A stretch of 64,000 nt of DNA from Planctomycetota bacterium. GTDB lineage: Bacteria > Planctomycetota > UBA1135 > GCA-002686595. This document shows, piece after piece, positions 51,899-60,982 of this stretch. Position 1 is the first letter of the stretch. Each line of letters opens with the position of its first letter. Location of the stretch: positions 1-64,000 of the forward strand of contig JACKHT010000011.1 in the NCBI GenBank assembly GCA_020638855.1. Direction: 5' to 3'. The notes beneath the pieces were generated by a model that was given only the letters and a program-made list of their open reading frames with translations, was not told the DNA's origin and did not search any database. Position numbers and translations under genes: made by a program.

Positions 51899-54439
51899 AT
51901 GCCTTTCGTACGCGTTCGCCACCGCGCAAGCCTGTTGCTCCTGCCGCTTCTGTTCGCCTGTGCCACGGGTGGAACCGAAGTCCGCGCTCCCCAGCCGACC
52001 GTCCTCGAGGTCCAGCCCGGGGACCCGGTTTGGCCCACGCCCCAGCCGTGGAGCCCCAAGGCCATGGAGTTCGACGTCGAGCATTACGCGCTCGATCTCA
52101 ACCTCTTGGTCCCAACCCATGAGATTCAGGGCCGCCTCTCGATCGACTTCCTGTCGGTGGACAGCGCCACCCTAAAGACCATCCAGCTCGATTGCGCCGA
52201 GCTCCAGGTCCAGCGGGTGCTTGGCGAGCGCGGCGGTGCGCTGCGCTTCGAACAAGCGGGCGATCGTTTGGTGGTCGAGCTCGCGCAGCCCCTGGCCTTC
52301 CAGGATCCAGCCTCGATCACGATCGAGTACCGCGGGAAGCCGCGCAAAGGCCTGTACTTTGTGCCCACCGACCCCGTGCACCAAGTCTTCACCCAAGGGG
52401 AGTGCGAGGGCGCTCGCTATTGGTTCCCTTGCCAGGATCGTCCTGACGACCGGGCCACCAGCGAACTCACGGTGCATATGCCTGCCGCATGGGTTTCGTT
52501 GGCCGCTGGCGAACGGACCGAGTCCCGCGTCGATGGCGATGTGCGCATCGAGTCCTGGCGCATGACGACCCCGCACCCCGCGTACCTGACGACGCTCGTT
52601 GCGGGCGAATTCGAGCGCCAAGATGGCTTGGCGGGCCATGTGCCCCTCGAACTCTTGTTGCCCGAAGTCTGGAAAGATTTCGGGCCCTCGCTAGCCCACG
52701 TTTCCGGTCAGGCCCTGAAGTACTTGGAAGACTTGACCGGGGTGCCCTATCCCTACGCCAAGTACGGCACGAGTTGGGTCGAGGATTTCCCCTTCGGTGG
52801 CATGGAGAACATTTCCGCCACCACCCTCACCGCTCGCTCCTTGGGTGGGGTGCGCGGGATGCGCGACTCGAACCCCTACGGGCTGATCGCCCACGAGGCG
52901 GCGCACCAGTGGTTCGGGGACTTGCTCACCTGCAAGGATTGGTCGCACATTTGGCTGCATGAGGGTTTTGCTACCTACGCGGCGGCCGAGTTCCAGCGGC
53001 AGTTGGAAGGTGAGGAAGCGCACCTGGCCCGTTGGCGCAGCATGCGCCTGGGCTTTTTGGCAAGCGACAAGGGGGACAACGCGCGTCCGTTGGTCCATGA
53101 CCTGTGCGTCGATCCGATGGACTTGTTCTTTTCGGGTCATGCCTACCAGGGAGGCGCCCTGTTCCTGGCCTACCTGCGCTCCTACTTGGGAGACGACGTG
53201 TTTGCGCGCGGGCTGAAGGAATACGTTGGGTCGAACTACGGTCGGTCGGTGGTCACTCGAGATCTCCAATTGGCCATGGAGCGCGCTTCCGGCCAATCCC
53301 TGGATCGTTTCTTTGAGCAGTGGGCCAACACCCCCGGCCACCCGAGCTTCGAGAGTTCGTGGAGCTACGACGCGGAGCGTGGCCGCGTCTTGATTTCGCT
53401 CAACCAGGTGCACCCGCGCGACGCGGGCATGCCCAGCGCGTATGCGGGAAGCTTGGACGTGGAAATCCGAACCAATGAGGGACGTAGCCTGCACAAGCTT
53501 CTGTTCACCGAGCGGCGCCAGATTTTGGAGTTGCCCTGCCGCAACCTGCCGCTTTGGGTCCGGCTCGACCCCGAAGGCGTGTTCCCTGCCGACCTCGTCG
53601 AGAAACGGGGTGAGCGCGAATGGATCGCCCTGGCGGAAGCGGGCGTGGGGGAAGGCGACACCGAGAGTCCGCCCTACGACATCACCGCCCGGCTCATGGC
53701 CCTCGACCACTTCTTGCAAGACACCGAGGTCATTCCTGACGGGCTGCGCCAAATCCGCATCGAGTTGGTCCGCAAACTGGCGCAATCGGATCCCAACCCC
53801 GAGGTGCAGACCAAGGCCATGCAGGGTTTGATGGCCCTGTCGGGGGAAAACTCGCGCGAGGCCTTGCGTTACCTGGCTCGCAGTGCGAAGGCCACCCAAG
53901 TGCGGGTGGCGGCGCTCGAAGCGCTGGCCAGCTTCGAACCGGTGGACATCACCGCGGGGTTCGCCAAAGCCACGTTCGACGTGGGCTATTCGTGGAATAC
54001 GATGGGGGCTGCCCTGGCGCTTTGGGTCCACGCCGACCCGCAAGCCGGCTGGCAAGCGGTCCAGGATGCTGCGCAGCTGCCGGAAGCCAAGGGCCCCTTT
54101 GCCAAAGCCCTGGTGCAGGCTTCGAAGAACGTTCCCGCCGACCAGCGGGCGCCGTGGCTCATGGCGCTCTCCGGTTCCGAACAAGGCGGCGATCAGTTGG
54201 CCGTGGAAGCCTTGCGTGCCCTAGGCGACCTCACCGACCGCGCCGAGGTTCGTAGCCACCTCATCGGTGCCCTCCAATCGCCGTACCTCGGCGTGGTGGC
54301 GAGCGCAGTGACCAGCCTAACCAAGAACGTCACGCCCGAAGTGCGGTTGGCATTGGTGGAGCACTACCGTACCTGCCTCGACTCGCGCCAGAAGCGCCAA
54401 ATCGAGGCGGCGCTCCGCAAGGAAAGCTCCCAGGGCTAG
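51899..54439 (+). CDS. M1-family aminopeptidase lipoprotein
   Basis: An 846-residue metallopeptidase. A lipoprotein signal ends in LLFAC (Cys21). The M1 exopeptidase motif GGMEN is at 300-304 and the zinc site is HEAAH (332-336) with Glu355 in WLHEGF. The C-terminal third has HEAT-like repeats (MALDHFLQDTEVI onward). It likely trims peptides at the cell surface or periplasm. It lies 51 bases after the metallopeptidase-like gene and 8 bases before the selenoprotein gene, so the three could be one operon. Confidence 0.9.
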   Translation: MPFVRVRHRASLLLLPLLFACATGGTEVRAPQPTVLEVQPGDPVWPTPQPWSPKAMEFDVEHYALDLNLLVPTHEIQGRLSIDFLSVDSATLKTIQLDCAELQVQRVLGERGGALRFEQAGDRLVVELAQPLAFQDPASITIEYRGKPRKGLYFVPTDPVHQVFTQGECEGARYWFPCQDRPDDRATSELTVHMPAAWVSLAAGERTESRVDGDVRIESWRMTTPHPAYLTTLVAGEFERQDGLAGHVPLELLLPEVWKDFGPSLAHVSGQALKYLEDLTGVPYPYAKYGTSWVEDFPFGGMENISATTLTARSLGGVRGMRDSNPYGLIAHEAAHQWFGDLLTCKDWSHIWLHEGFATYAAAEFQRQLEGEEAHLARWRSMRLGFLASDKGDNARPLVHDLCVDPMDLFFSGHAYQGGALFLAYLRSYLGDDVFARGLKEYVGSNYGRSVVTRDLQLAMERASGQSLDRFFEQWANTPGHPSFESSWSYDAERGRVLISLNQVHPRDAGMPSAYAGSLDVEIRTNEGRSLHKLLFTERRQILELPCRNLPLWVRLDPEGVFPADLVEKRGEREWIALAEAGVGEGDTESPPYDITARLMALDHFLQDTEVIPDGLRQIRIELVRKLAQSDPNPEVQTKAMQGLMALSGENSREALRYLARSAKATQVRVAALEALASFEPVDITAGFAKATFDVGYSWNTMGAALALWVHADPQAGWQAVQDAAQLPEAKGPFAKALVQASKNVPADQRAPWLMALSGSEQGGDQLAVEALRALGDLTDRAEVRSHLIGALQSPYLGVVASAVTSLTKNVTPEVRLALVEHYRTCLDSRQKRQIEAALRKESSQG

Positions 54440-54446
54440 GTTCGCC

Positions 54447-55037
54447 ATGGCTTGGATCCGCACCGTTTCCGACGCCGAGGCGACCGGGCGCCTGGCCGAA
54501 TCTTTCCGGGCCGCACGCGAGCGGGCTGGGCATGTGCATGGGATCGTGCGCGCGATGAGCCTTGCGCCAGCGGTCTTGGACGCATCCATGGCGCTCTACC
54601 AGCGCATCATGTTCGCGCCCAAGGGCCTCTCCCGGCACCAGCGCGAGATGCTGGCGGTGGTGGTGAGCCAATCAAACCACTGCCACTACTGAATCCTCTC
54701 GCACCTGCGCGACCTCCGGGATGAGGTCCACAAAGAGCAAGGGAATCCGCCAGGTCTGGCCTGGTGGGAAGCTTGGCGCGCGGGTTGGCGCAACCAAGTG
54801 TCCGAAGGGCAAGATCGGCTCCTGTGTGAATTCGCCGAGCAGCTGACTCTCAAGCCCCACTCGATGCGCGAAAGCGACTTGGTGCGCCTGCGAGAAGTGG
54901 GCTTGGAGGACGAAGCCATCCATGACGCCATCCAGGTGATCGCCTACTTCAACTACATCAACCGCATCGCGGATGCGGTGCATGTGGATCTGGAAAGCGA
55001 CATGGAACCCTATCCGGATTCCAGCCAGGAATCTTAG
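54447..55037 (+). CDS. AhpD-family peroxidase-related selenoprotein (in-frame UGA)
   Basis: A 196-residue protein of the carboxymuconolactone decarboxylase/AhpD peroxidase-related type when the TGA at 54690-54692 is read as selenocysteine (Sec82). It aligns with the AhpD active site as E67-x11-C79-HY-U82-x3-H86, so the UGA stands exactly where the second Cys of CxxC belongs. The frame continues past the UGA with the family C-terminus (VIAYFNYINRIADAVHVDLE). A SECIS-like hairpin lies at 54711-54728. Start ATG at 54447. Function: probably peroxide or disulfide reduction. selABCD genes are not in the window and must exist elsewhere. The alternative is a pseudogene with a nonsense mutation, which the perfect motif and intact downstream frame make unlikely. 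Confidence 0.87.
54711..54728 (+). promoter_or_regulatory. SECIS-like hairpin for UGA decoding
   Basis: GACCTC pairs perfectly with GAGGTC around the 6-base loop CGGGAT, which holds the GG that bacterial SECIS elements need. The stem begins 18 bases after the UGA, so the loop falls within the distance usual for bacterial SECIS. Mismatched bases then give a weak lower stem. Confidence 0.7.
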
Positions 55038-55054
55038 AACCGTAGGGTCAGGAG

Positions 55055-55092
55055 GCGACTGCGGAAGTCGCGCGGGCGCTCAACGCTTGAGC
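55055..55092. terminator. Paired hairpins between convergent genes
   Basis: GCGACT-GCGGA-AGTCGC (55055-55071) and GCTCAA-CGC-TTGAGC (55078-55092), the latter across the stop codon of the LptF-like gene. They lie between the selenoprotein gene and the LptF-like gene that runs towards it. No long T run. Confidence 0.4.
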
Positions 55093-56159
55093 GAGCGTTG
55101 CATCATGATCCACGCCGAAATCGAGCCGACGATAGGGACGAACCAGGCTCCCACCCACGGCTCGACCTTGCCCGAGCGACCGATGTCGCGGCCAAGTTCG
55201 ACGGAAAGCACGTAGTAGAGTAGGCCAAAGCCAATCGCGACGGCCAGGGCGCCGAGCTGGGTACCCTTGCGCAGGATCACGCCGGTAGGGGCGCCAATTC
55301 CCAGGAACACCAAGTAGATCGACGCCATCGCCATGCGGTACTGCAGCTCAAAGCGCAACAGCGTGTCGCGTTGTCGATCGTCGACCCCTTGCTTGAGCTC
55401 CGCTTGGATGTCCTTGGAAGTCAGGTACGCGGGGTGGTTCCCGACGGCCCCTCCGCCACCCACCAGCTGTTCGAGCGAGAGCGAGTACTCGGCGTAGTCG
55501 AGAAATGCCTGCGCGCCGTGCTTGATCGACGCGGTGCGCCCACCATACACGCGCACGACGAGCCACTCTCCCTCGGTGCTGATGTACACCTTGTCGGCGA
55601 ACACGTCGATGTTCTCGCCGCTCTCCTCATCGGGCTTGCGAATGTGGACGTCGTAGAGGATGTTTTGGTTTTGCGGGTCGCGGCTGCGGGCCCGCAGGTA
55701 GAAATCGCGAAACTGCAGGGTCGTGCGGCCTGGTTTGAGGCTCTTGAGCGACAAGGTGGCCACATCCTTGAGCAGCTGCTTTTGCTCGCGTTTCGTGTTG
55801 GGCAGATCGGTCGACACCATCCAGTAGGTAAGCCCCCCCAGGGACAGGGCGATCACCAATCCCGGTAACAGCATCTTCCAGGGGTGGATGCCCGCCATCT
55901 GGATCGCGGTCCATTCGCGATCCGCGGCCAGCCGACCGTAGGTGGAAACCACCGCCAGCAAGAAGCAGATCGGCAGGGCGTAGGGGGCCAGGGTCTTGAG
56001 CACCAGCGGCAGGTAGCGCAGCAACAAGTGCGTGTCCGCAAACGGCATGCGCTGGACGGTCGAAACAGCAATCCCCGGCAAGGCTACAAACAGGATGCCC
56101 GACACCGCCAGCAATAGGGCGAAGGAGAGTTGCCGGAGGATGTAGAGCTGGAGCTTCAT
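55080..56159 (-). CDS. LptF/LptG-family LPS export permease (LptF-like)
   Basis: A 359-residue inner-membrane protein of the LptB2FG exporter. The N-terminus (MKLQLYILRQLSFALLLAVSG) is the LptF-type opening. Two or three N-terminal helices, a periplasmic beta domain (about 130-260) and three C-terminal helices are seen. ATG at 56159; the upstream open frame is non-coding. Partner to the LptG-like gene at 4037 is likely but the two are 50 kb apart; in most bacteria they are adjacent. Confidence 0.85.
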   Translation of the reverse strand: MKLQLYILRQLSFALLLAVSGILFVALPGIAVSTVQRMPFADTHLLLRYLPLVLKTLAPYALPICFLLAVVSTYGRLAADREWTAIQMAGIHPWKMLLPGLVIALSLGGLTYWMVSTDLPNTKREQKQLLKDVATLSLKSLKPGRTTLQFRDFYLRARSRDPQNQNILYDVHIRKPDEESGENIDVFADKVYISTEGEWLVVRVYGGRTASIKHGAQAFLDYAEYSLSLEQLVGGGGAVGNHPAYLTSKDIQAELKQGVDDRQRDTLLRFELQYRMAMASIYLVFLGIGAPTGVILRKGTQLGALAVAIGFGLLYYVLSVELGRDIGRSGKVEPWVGAWFVPIVGSISAWIMMQRSLKR

Positions 56160-56179
56160 GGAAGGGCCGCGGCCACGAT

Positions 56180-56872
56180 TCAAACGCGCTGGGCCGGAGG
56201 TGCGAACCAACCCCGACGACGGTACAGCTTGAACAGGCCCAAGGCGATCCCCCAACAGATCGCTGCCGAGAACAGATCGTGACTCAGGAAATGGGCGCCC
56301 CGTACGAGCTGCGTTCCACCCAGGAGCAGCCCCGTCGCCAAGGCGAACGCCAGGGCTCGCCTACGCCAGGCAGGGCGGTACTGCAAAGCCAAGAAGTACA
56401 ACGAGAACCAAACGAAGCCCCCAGCCGCGTGGGCCGAAGGAAAGCCCCGCCCGGCGGGCAGCCCTTCTGGGGCGCTATCCAAGACGCGCACGTAGGGACG
56501 GGTCCCACCAAACATCTCCAGGTCCCAAGGGATGAAGATGCGCGTGTTGGCCTTGATGGCGCCGATGAGCAGGGGCGCGATCAGGGCCACCAACAGCAGG
56601 TACCCGAGTTGGGTTCGCCAGGGCCGCAGTTTGGCCAGCCGGATCGAAGCTAGGGTGGTGAACAGCAAGATGGCGCCGATGCCCACCATGACCGTTTGGA
56701 GCCCATCGTGCAGCCAAACCTTGGTCACCGGGTGCAGCTGCCACGGCCAAGTCTGCGTGGGGGCGTCGAAGAAGTGCCGCGCCAACCAAACGTCAAAGCC
56801 GGCGTACTCCGAACCCAGCCCGAGGCCAAGCAGGACGAGCGGGGCCAACACGTGCCAGGGCCGGAGCTGCAT
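56180..56872 (-). CDS. PAP2-family membrane phosphatase
   Basis: A 230-residue membrane protein with six helices. Phosphatase motifs: K107 with R111 in KANTRIFIPWD, PSAH at 145-148 (PSGH in most members) and RGAHFLSHD at 191-199. The family dephosphorylates lipids such as phosphatidic acid, undecaprenyl diphosphate or lipid A. Position next to the LptF-like gene suggests envelope-lipid work. The ATG at 56872 starts a clear first helix; upstream codons are less likely. Confidence 0.82.
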   Translation of the reverse strand: MQLRPWHVLAPLVLLGLGLGSEYAGFDVWLARHFFDAPTQTWPWQLHPVTKVWLHDGLQTVMVGIGAILLFTTLASIRLAKLRPWRTQLGYLLLVALIAPLLIGAIKANTRIFIPWDLEMFGGTRPYVRVLDSAPEGLPAGRGFPSAHAAGGFVWFSLYFLALQYRPAWRRRALAFALATGLLLGGTQLVRGAHFLSHDLFSAAICWGIALGLFKLYRRRGWFAPPAQRV

Positions 56873-56962
56873 GGGACTTTGGGGTTCGATGGGGGCGATC
56901 ACAGGCTGCAATTGAACCGCATGACCCGATCCGTTCCGATCCCCGCGGTCCAAAAACTGAAC

Positions 56963-58291
56963 CTACTTGGCTCGATTCGCGAGTTCGGCGCTCGCTCGGG
57001 AAGCGAGCCCCACCGAATCGGCTGTTCCGGTCGGAAGAACCCAACAAAGGACCCCCAGAGCGAGCCAGAGGATTTCGATCGACCATCCGATCACGCCATG
57101 CCCCAAGAGCCACCGGGCGGTTCCATGGCCGATCAACCCGGATGTGGTCAGGCCGATGCCAGCCAGGGACATTCCCAGCGCGCTTCCCAACCCTTTGCGA
57201 AGCCCGGAAGGTGGAAATCGGACCACCATGACCGCCAAGCAGACCAAACCCAACATCGACCAAAGCATGTGGGCTCGATGTACGACCGGGGCACACAGCA
57301 AAACCGTGCACAGGGCCCAAGCCGCCAAGGGTACCAGCGCCATGTCCCGTTGCATGGCCCGTAGGCGCCAAGCCACCACCAGCAAACCCAGGCCGTGCAA
57401 GAGGATCAGCAGGCGAACCCCGAGCTGGACCTTGGCGGGATCCCAATCGACCCAATTGCCGCGCAAGCTGGGATCGCTGCCGGAAAGGGGTGTGTCGGTC
57501 AAGTTGCGGTAGGCCAGCGCCACCAGACTCTGGCCCGAAACGTTGGGGCGACCTTCCAAGAGCGCGTCGCCGGCCTCCACAAACGGATGCATCACCTGCG
57601 CATACCATTCCTGGTGGGTTTGCAGTGCGAGTTTGGGGCCCAGGGCGATGCTCGGCAGCAAAAGCGCGAGCACCGCAAAGGCGGCCAATCCGACCCAAAA
57701 CGCTCTCCAACGGCGTTGCAGCGCGTACACCAGGAGCAGGATCCCCGGCAGGATCTTGAAGGCCGTCGCCCACCCGACCCAGATCCCCGCACGGGTCGCA
57801 CGGCCCGCCAAGGCGGCTTCCAACGACGCTAGGATCGCGGCCAACGTGAACGCATTGGCTTGCCCATAGGAAAGGTTCGAATCGAGCAATCGCCAAGTCG
57901 CGAGCAAAGCGAACCAACCGATCCAAGGCGAGGCTGCCCGGCCCCCAACCAAGCGAGCGCAGCCCTTTGCGCTCCACAGCAAGGCGGCCCAGGACAGCAC
58001 CTGCCACAAACCCACCGCCAACCAGGCTGGAAGCCACGCCAGCGGTGCCAAGAAGACCGCAAACACCGGCAGGTACAGGTAACCAAACACCTCAAACGGC
58101 GATTCCCCTTGATGCACTGCCTGGGCCGCATCCAAGTAGATGCTGAGGTCGTTCCCGCGAGCGCTGAGCGCATCGTGGTAGCCGCGCACCAACGATCCCA
58201 ACAGGCTCGCCGCGAGAAGCGCGAAGAGCGCCAAGTGCCACGATCTGCGTGTTTCCGTCGCCCCGCGACCGTTCACGGCATCAACAGGCAA
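56963..58291 (-). CDS. GT87/DUF2029-type membrane glycosyltransferase
   Basis: A 442-residue membrane protein with about ten helices. The external loop near residue 47 contains acidic residues (DLSIYLDAAQAV) as in polyprenyl-sugar GT-C enzymes, and the family-like motif YLYLPVFAVFLAPLAWLP follows. It probably transfers sugars from a polyprenyl donor to a glycan. The start is TTG at 58291, five bases after the stop of the upstream VCBS gene. It may form an operon with that gene. Confidence 0.75.
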   Translation of the reverse strand: MPVDAVNGRGATETRRSWHLALFALLAASLLGSLVRGYHDALSARGNDLSIYLDAAQAVHQGESPFEVFGYLYLPVFAVFLAPLAWLPAWLAVGLWQVLSWAALLWSAKGCARLVGGRAASPWIGWFALLATWRLLDSNLSYGQANAFTLAAILASLEAALAGRATRAGIWVGWATAFKILPGILLLVYALQRRWRAFWVGLAAFAVLALLLPSIALGPKLALQTHQEWYAQVMHPFVEAGDALLEGRPNVSGQSLVALAYRNLTDTPLSGSDPSLRGNWVDWDPAKVQLGVRLLILLHGLGLLVVAWRLRAMQRDMALVPLAAWALCTVLLCAPVVHRAHMLWSMLGLVCLAVMVVRFPPSGLRKGLGSALGMSLAGIGLTTSGLIGHGTARWLLGHGVIGWSIEILWLALGVLCWVLPTGTADSVGLASRASAELANRAK

Positions 58292-58295
58292 GGGA

Positions 58296-60896
58296 TCAGG
58301 GCGCCTTGGACACCAGCTGCAACGTTCCGTCGGACATCAAGAGGTAGGTGCAGTCGAGCGCTGGAAGTTTGACTTCGGTGACCGCACCTGAGCGCCAGGC
58401 AACTTCCACCGTGGCCGGGCCTTCGCCCGATCCCAAACCGAAATTGAGCTCGGGTGCGTTGCCACCGAGGTAGCCCATTCCAGCGCGAACCGATTGCACC
58501 CAGCGGCGTTCGCCAAGCTGCACGGTCACGCGCGCGCCGATGCCCTCGGTGTTGTTCCCGGAATCGCGCAGCCGCAAGTTGACGTAGCGGTGATCGCCGC
58601 GCGGGGCTTCGTTGCGCAGAAGTTGCAGCCAACCGTTGTTGGCCGTCACCACCAAATCGATGTCCCCATCGCGGTCGTAGTCGCACGGAACGGCGGCGCG
58701 CGAAGCGCGTCGGACGGCCAAAACCGGTCCAGCTTGTGCCGAGGCCTCGACAAACCGGCCGCGTCCATCTCCCCGGAACAACTGGTTGGGCTGACCGACA
58801 CAAATGCCGGTGCTCGTGTAGTCCGGGCTTGTGTAGCCATTGGCCACAAACAAATCCATGTTCCCGTCGAGCTCCAAGTCCAAGAACGCGACTCCCCACG
58901 AAGTCACGCCGACTCCCGCGGGGCCCAGGCCCGAAGCCACGGTGGCATCCTGGAAGCTGGCCCGCCGCGTGCGCGTGGCGGACCGTCGCGAACCCTGGTT
59001 GAGGTAGAGCGCGTTGGACTCGAGTTGCCAATTGGCCAAGAACAAATCCTCGTCGCCGTCCTGGTCCACATCGGCCACATCGAGCCCCATCCCGCCGCGC
59101 GGATCGTCCAACCCCGAGCTGAACGAGATGTCCTCGAAGTGTCCGTCGCCCAGGTTCAAGAACAGGACGTTGGGCGAGACGTCGTTGGCTACGTACAGGT
59201 CGGGATCCAGGTCCCCGTCGAAGTCCCACCAAACCGACTGCATCGACAGCCCGGCCGCATTGGCCAGCCCCAGTTCTTCCGTCACGTCCACGAACGCGAT
59301 TTCGCCATCCTTCGAATCGTTGCGCAGCAACACATTGCGCTGGCCGGGAAAGGCGAAGGGCAGCATTTCGATCGGGTCTTCCCGTTGGAATCGCTGCAGC
59401 TCGTCGGCCGGGGGCATTTTGGAAGGATCGAAGTCCAGGTAGCTCGTGACGTACAGATCCAGATCCCCATCGCCATCATAGTCGGCGGCGCTGACCGCGG
59501 CGCTCCACAGGTCGAGCTGCAGTCCGGCTTGCTCGGAGACATCGACGAAGGTCCCATCCCCTTGATTTTGGTAGAGCACATCGCGACCGTAGTTGGCCAC
59601 GTACAAGTCCATGTCGCGGTCGCCATCGGCATCGAAGAACAGGCAGCCCATCCCCGCGCCGGTATCGCCCACCCCAGCTAGGGCGGTCACGTCTTCAAAG
59701 GTCCCGTCGTGCCGATTGCGGAACAGGTGGTTCGACACCGCTGGCCAACCCTTTCGGCCCGCGCCTTGGACCACGTACAGGTCGTACCAACCATCGCCGT
59801 CGTAGTCGCCAAAGGCCGCACCCGGGCCCATCGTTGGGCGGATGTCGAGCTGCAGGTCGGGCCCTTCTAGGTGCATGGTCTGCAAGCCCGCTGCACGCGT
59901 CGCGTCGCGCAGCCACCCGGACTTGGGGAGGTGCGCACTCGCTTCGATCGGCGCAGCGGTGGCTTTGGACGCGAGGGGCAGCGCGAGCGAAACCACCAGG
60001 GTCCACTGGCTCGCCTCGGGGGCGGACAGGGGCAAGCGGGCGCGCCAGACTTCCGCATGATCCGCCCAAGCTTCGCCGTTCGGCTCCGGGCTCCGATCGC
60101 GGAAGTGGGGGAGCGCCGGACCTTCGCCTTGGAAAGGCTTCCATTCCCAGCTGGTGGGCAGCCGCCGATCCCTGCCTTCGACGCGTTGGGTCGTGAGCTC
60201 GCTGAGCGCCTGGTCGGGGATGCGGTCCGCTTGGCACAACCAAAGCGCATCCAACTCTTGGCCGCCCAATTCGATCGCGAGCGCTTGGGTGGGTTCGACG
60301 ATCCAAACCCCATCGCGGGTGGCGGGTCGGTCCATCGGACCGCGATCGGTGATCAAGCGCGTGGTTTGGGGCCCGCGCCAATCGGACTCAAGCGGAACCA
60401 GCACCCAAGCCAACCCCTCCTGCACGGGGGGCAGCACCAGCGCCTGGGCGGTCGCGCCGACCCCGTCCCGGCGAATCCATGGCAAGGGGTCGTACGCGAC
60501 GCCCGCGGGCCAGGGCAGGGGTTCGCCCACCGCCCACAGACCCCGTTCGTCCTGTAGGACTTCGGTTCCCGTGGGGTGCGCGATGGCTTGGACATGCAGC
60601 GGGTTGTCCTGGGTGGTACCTACCACCAGAAACTCGGCTTCGTCCATCCATGTGGCCGCGAGGATGCGGCGCTCGGAGCGTGAGGTAAGCGGCACCAACC
60701 ACGGTCCGGTTTGGTCGAGCGCTGGGCTCAGTCCCACAAAGCCTTCGGAGGTACGGACGGCCAATGCGGATTCGACCGTCGGGGCGGAGGCCTTGGCCAA
60801 TCCCGGGCGCGTACAGCCCATCAGGAGCAGGCTGGCCGCCAGGAGCAGGTTGGCCACCAGGAGCAGGCTGGCGCAGGTCAATCCGAAGTACCGCAT
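58296..60896 (-). CDS. VCBS/FG-GAP repeat and ASPIC/UnbV lipoprotein
   Basis: An 866-residue lipoprotein. The signal sequence has three near-identical six-residue hydrophobic blocks (LLLVAN, LLLAAS, LLLMGC) and a lipobox Cys28. After a long N-terminal region of its own (about 30-330), FG-GAP-like calcium-binding blades follow, with many DxDxDGxxD loops such as DYDGDGWYDLYV and DADGDRDMDLYV. The last 90 residues are the ASPIC/UnbV domain (GARVTVQLGERRWVQSV). Such proteins are abundant in Planctomycetota; role in adhesion or surface display is inferred. Confidence 0.85.
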   Translation of the reverse strand: MRYFGLTCASLLLVANLLLAASLLLMGCTRPGLAKASAPTVESALAVRTSEGFVGLSPALDQTGPWLVPLTSRSERRILAATWMDEAEFLVVGTTQDNPLHVQAIAHPTGTEVLQDERGLWAVGEPLPWPAGVAYDPLPWIRRDGVGATAQALVLPPVQEGLAWVLVPLESDWRGPQTTRLITDRGPMDRPATRDGVWIVEPTQALAIELGGQELDALWLCQADRIPDQALSELTTQRVEGRDRRLPTSWEWKPFQGEGPALPHFRDRSPEPNGEAWADHAEVWRARLPLSAPEASQWTLVVSLALPLASKATAAPIEASAHLPKSGWLRDATRAAGLQTMHLEGPDLQLDIRPTMGPGAAFGDYDGDGWYDLYVVQGAGRKGWPAVSNHLFRNRHDGTFEDVTALAGVGDTGAGMGCLFFDADGDRDMDLYVANYGRDVLYQNQGDGTFVDVSEQAGLQLDLWSAAVSAADYDGDGDLDLYVTSYLDFDPSKMPPADELQRFQREDPIEMLPFAFPGQRNVLLRNDSKDGEIAFVDVTEELGLANAAGLSMQSVWWDFDGDLDPDLYVANDVSPNVLFLNLGDGHFEDISFSSGLDDPRGGMGLDVADVDQDGDEDLFLANWQLESNALYLNQGSRRSATRTRRASFQDATVASGLGPAGVGVTSWGVAFLDLELDGNMDLFVANGYTSPDYTSTGICVGQPNQLFRGDGRGRFVEASAQAGPVLAVRRASRAAVPCDYDRDGDIDLVVTANNGWLQLLRNEAPRGDHRYVNLRLRDSGNNTEGIGARVTVQLGERRWVQSVRAGMGYLGGNAPELNFGLGSGEGPATVEVAWRSGAVTEVKLPALDCTYLLMSDGTLQLVSKAP
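60823..60876. repeat. 18-bp tandem repeat, three copies
   Basis: AGGAGCAGGCTGGCCGCC and close variants at 60823-60840, 60841-60858 and 60859-60876, inside the signal peptide of the VCBS protein. It encodes a repeated six-residue hydrophobic block. Confidence 0.85.
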
Positions 60897-60913
60897 GGTC
60901 GAGGGATGTTAAC

Positions 60914-60950
60914 GAAAGACGCCCCTTCCCGGAAGCTGGAGGGGGCGTCT
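60914..60950 (-). terminator. Rho-independent terminator
   Basis: AGACGCCCC (60917-60925) pairs with GGGGCGTCT (60942-60950); read on the minus strand the stem is followed by TTCGTT. It lies 33-66 bases after the end of the small Sm-like gene and before the VCBS gene, so it ends the Nudix operon. Confidence 0.72.
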
Positions 60951-60982
60951 GGCCCGGGATGCACCCGGTTGGGACGGAGGCG

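Noticed and set aside
54447..54692. Pseudogene reading of the AhpD-family gene
   Set aside because: The stop is a UGA at the exact active-site Cys position, the frame after it stays intact to the family C-terminus and a SECIS-like hairpin follows. A random nonsense mutation is less likely.
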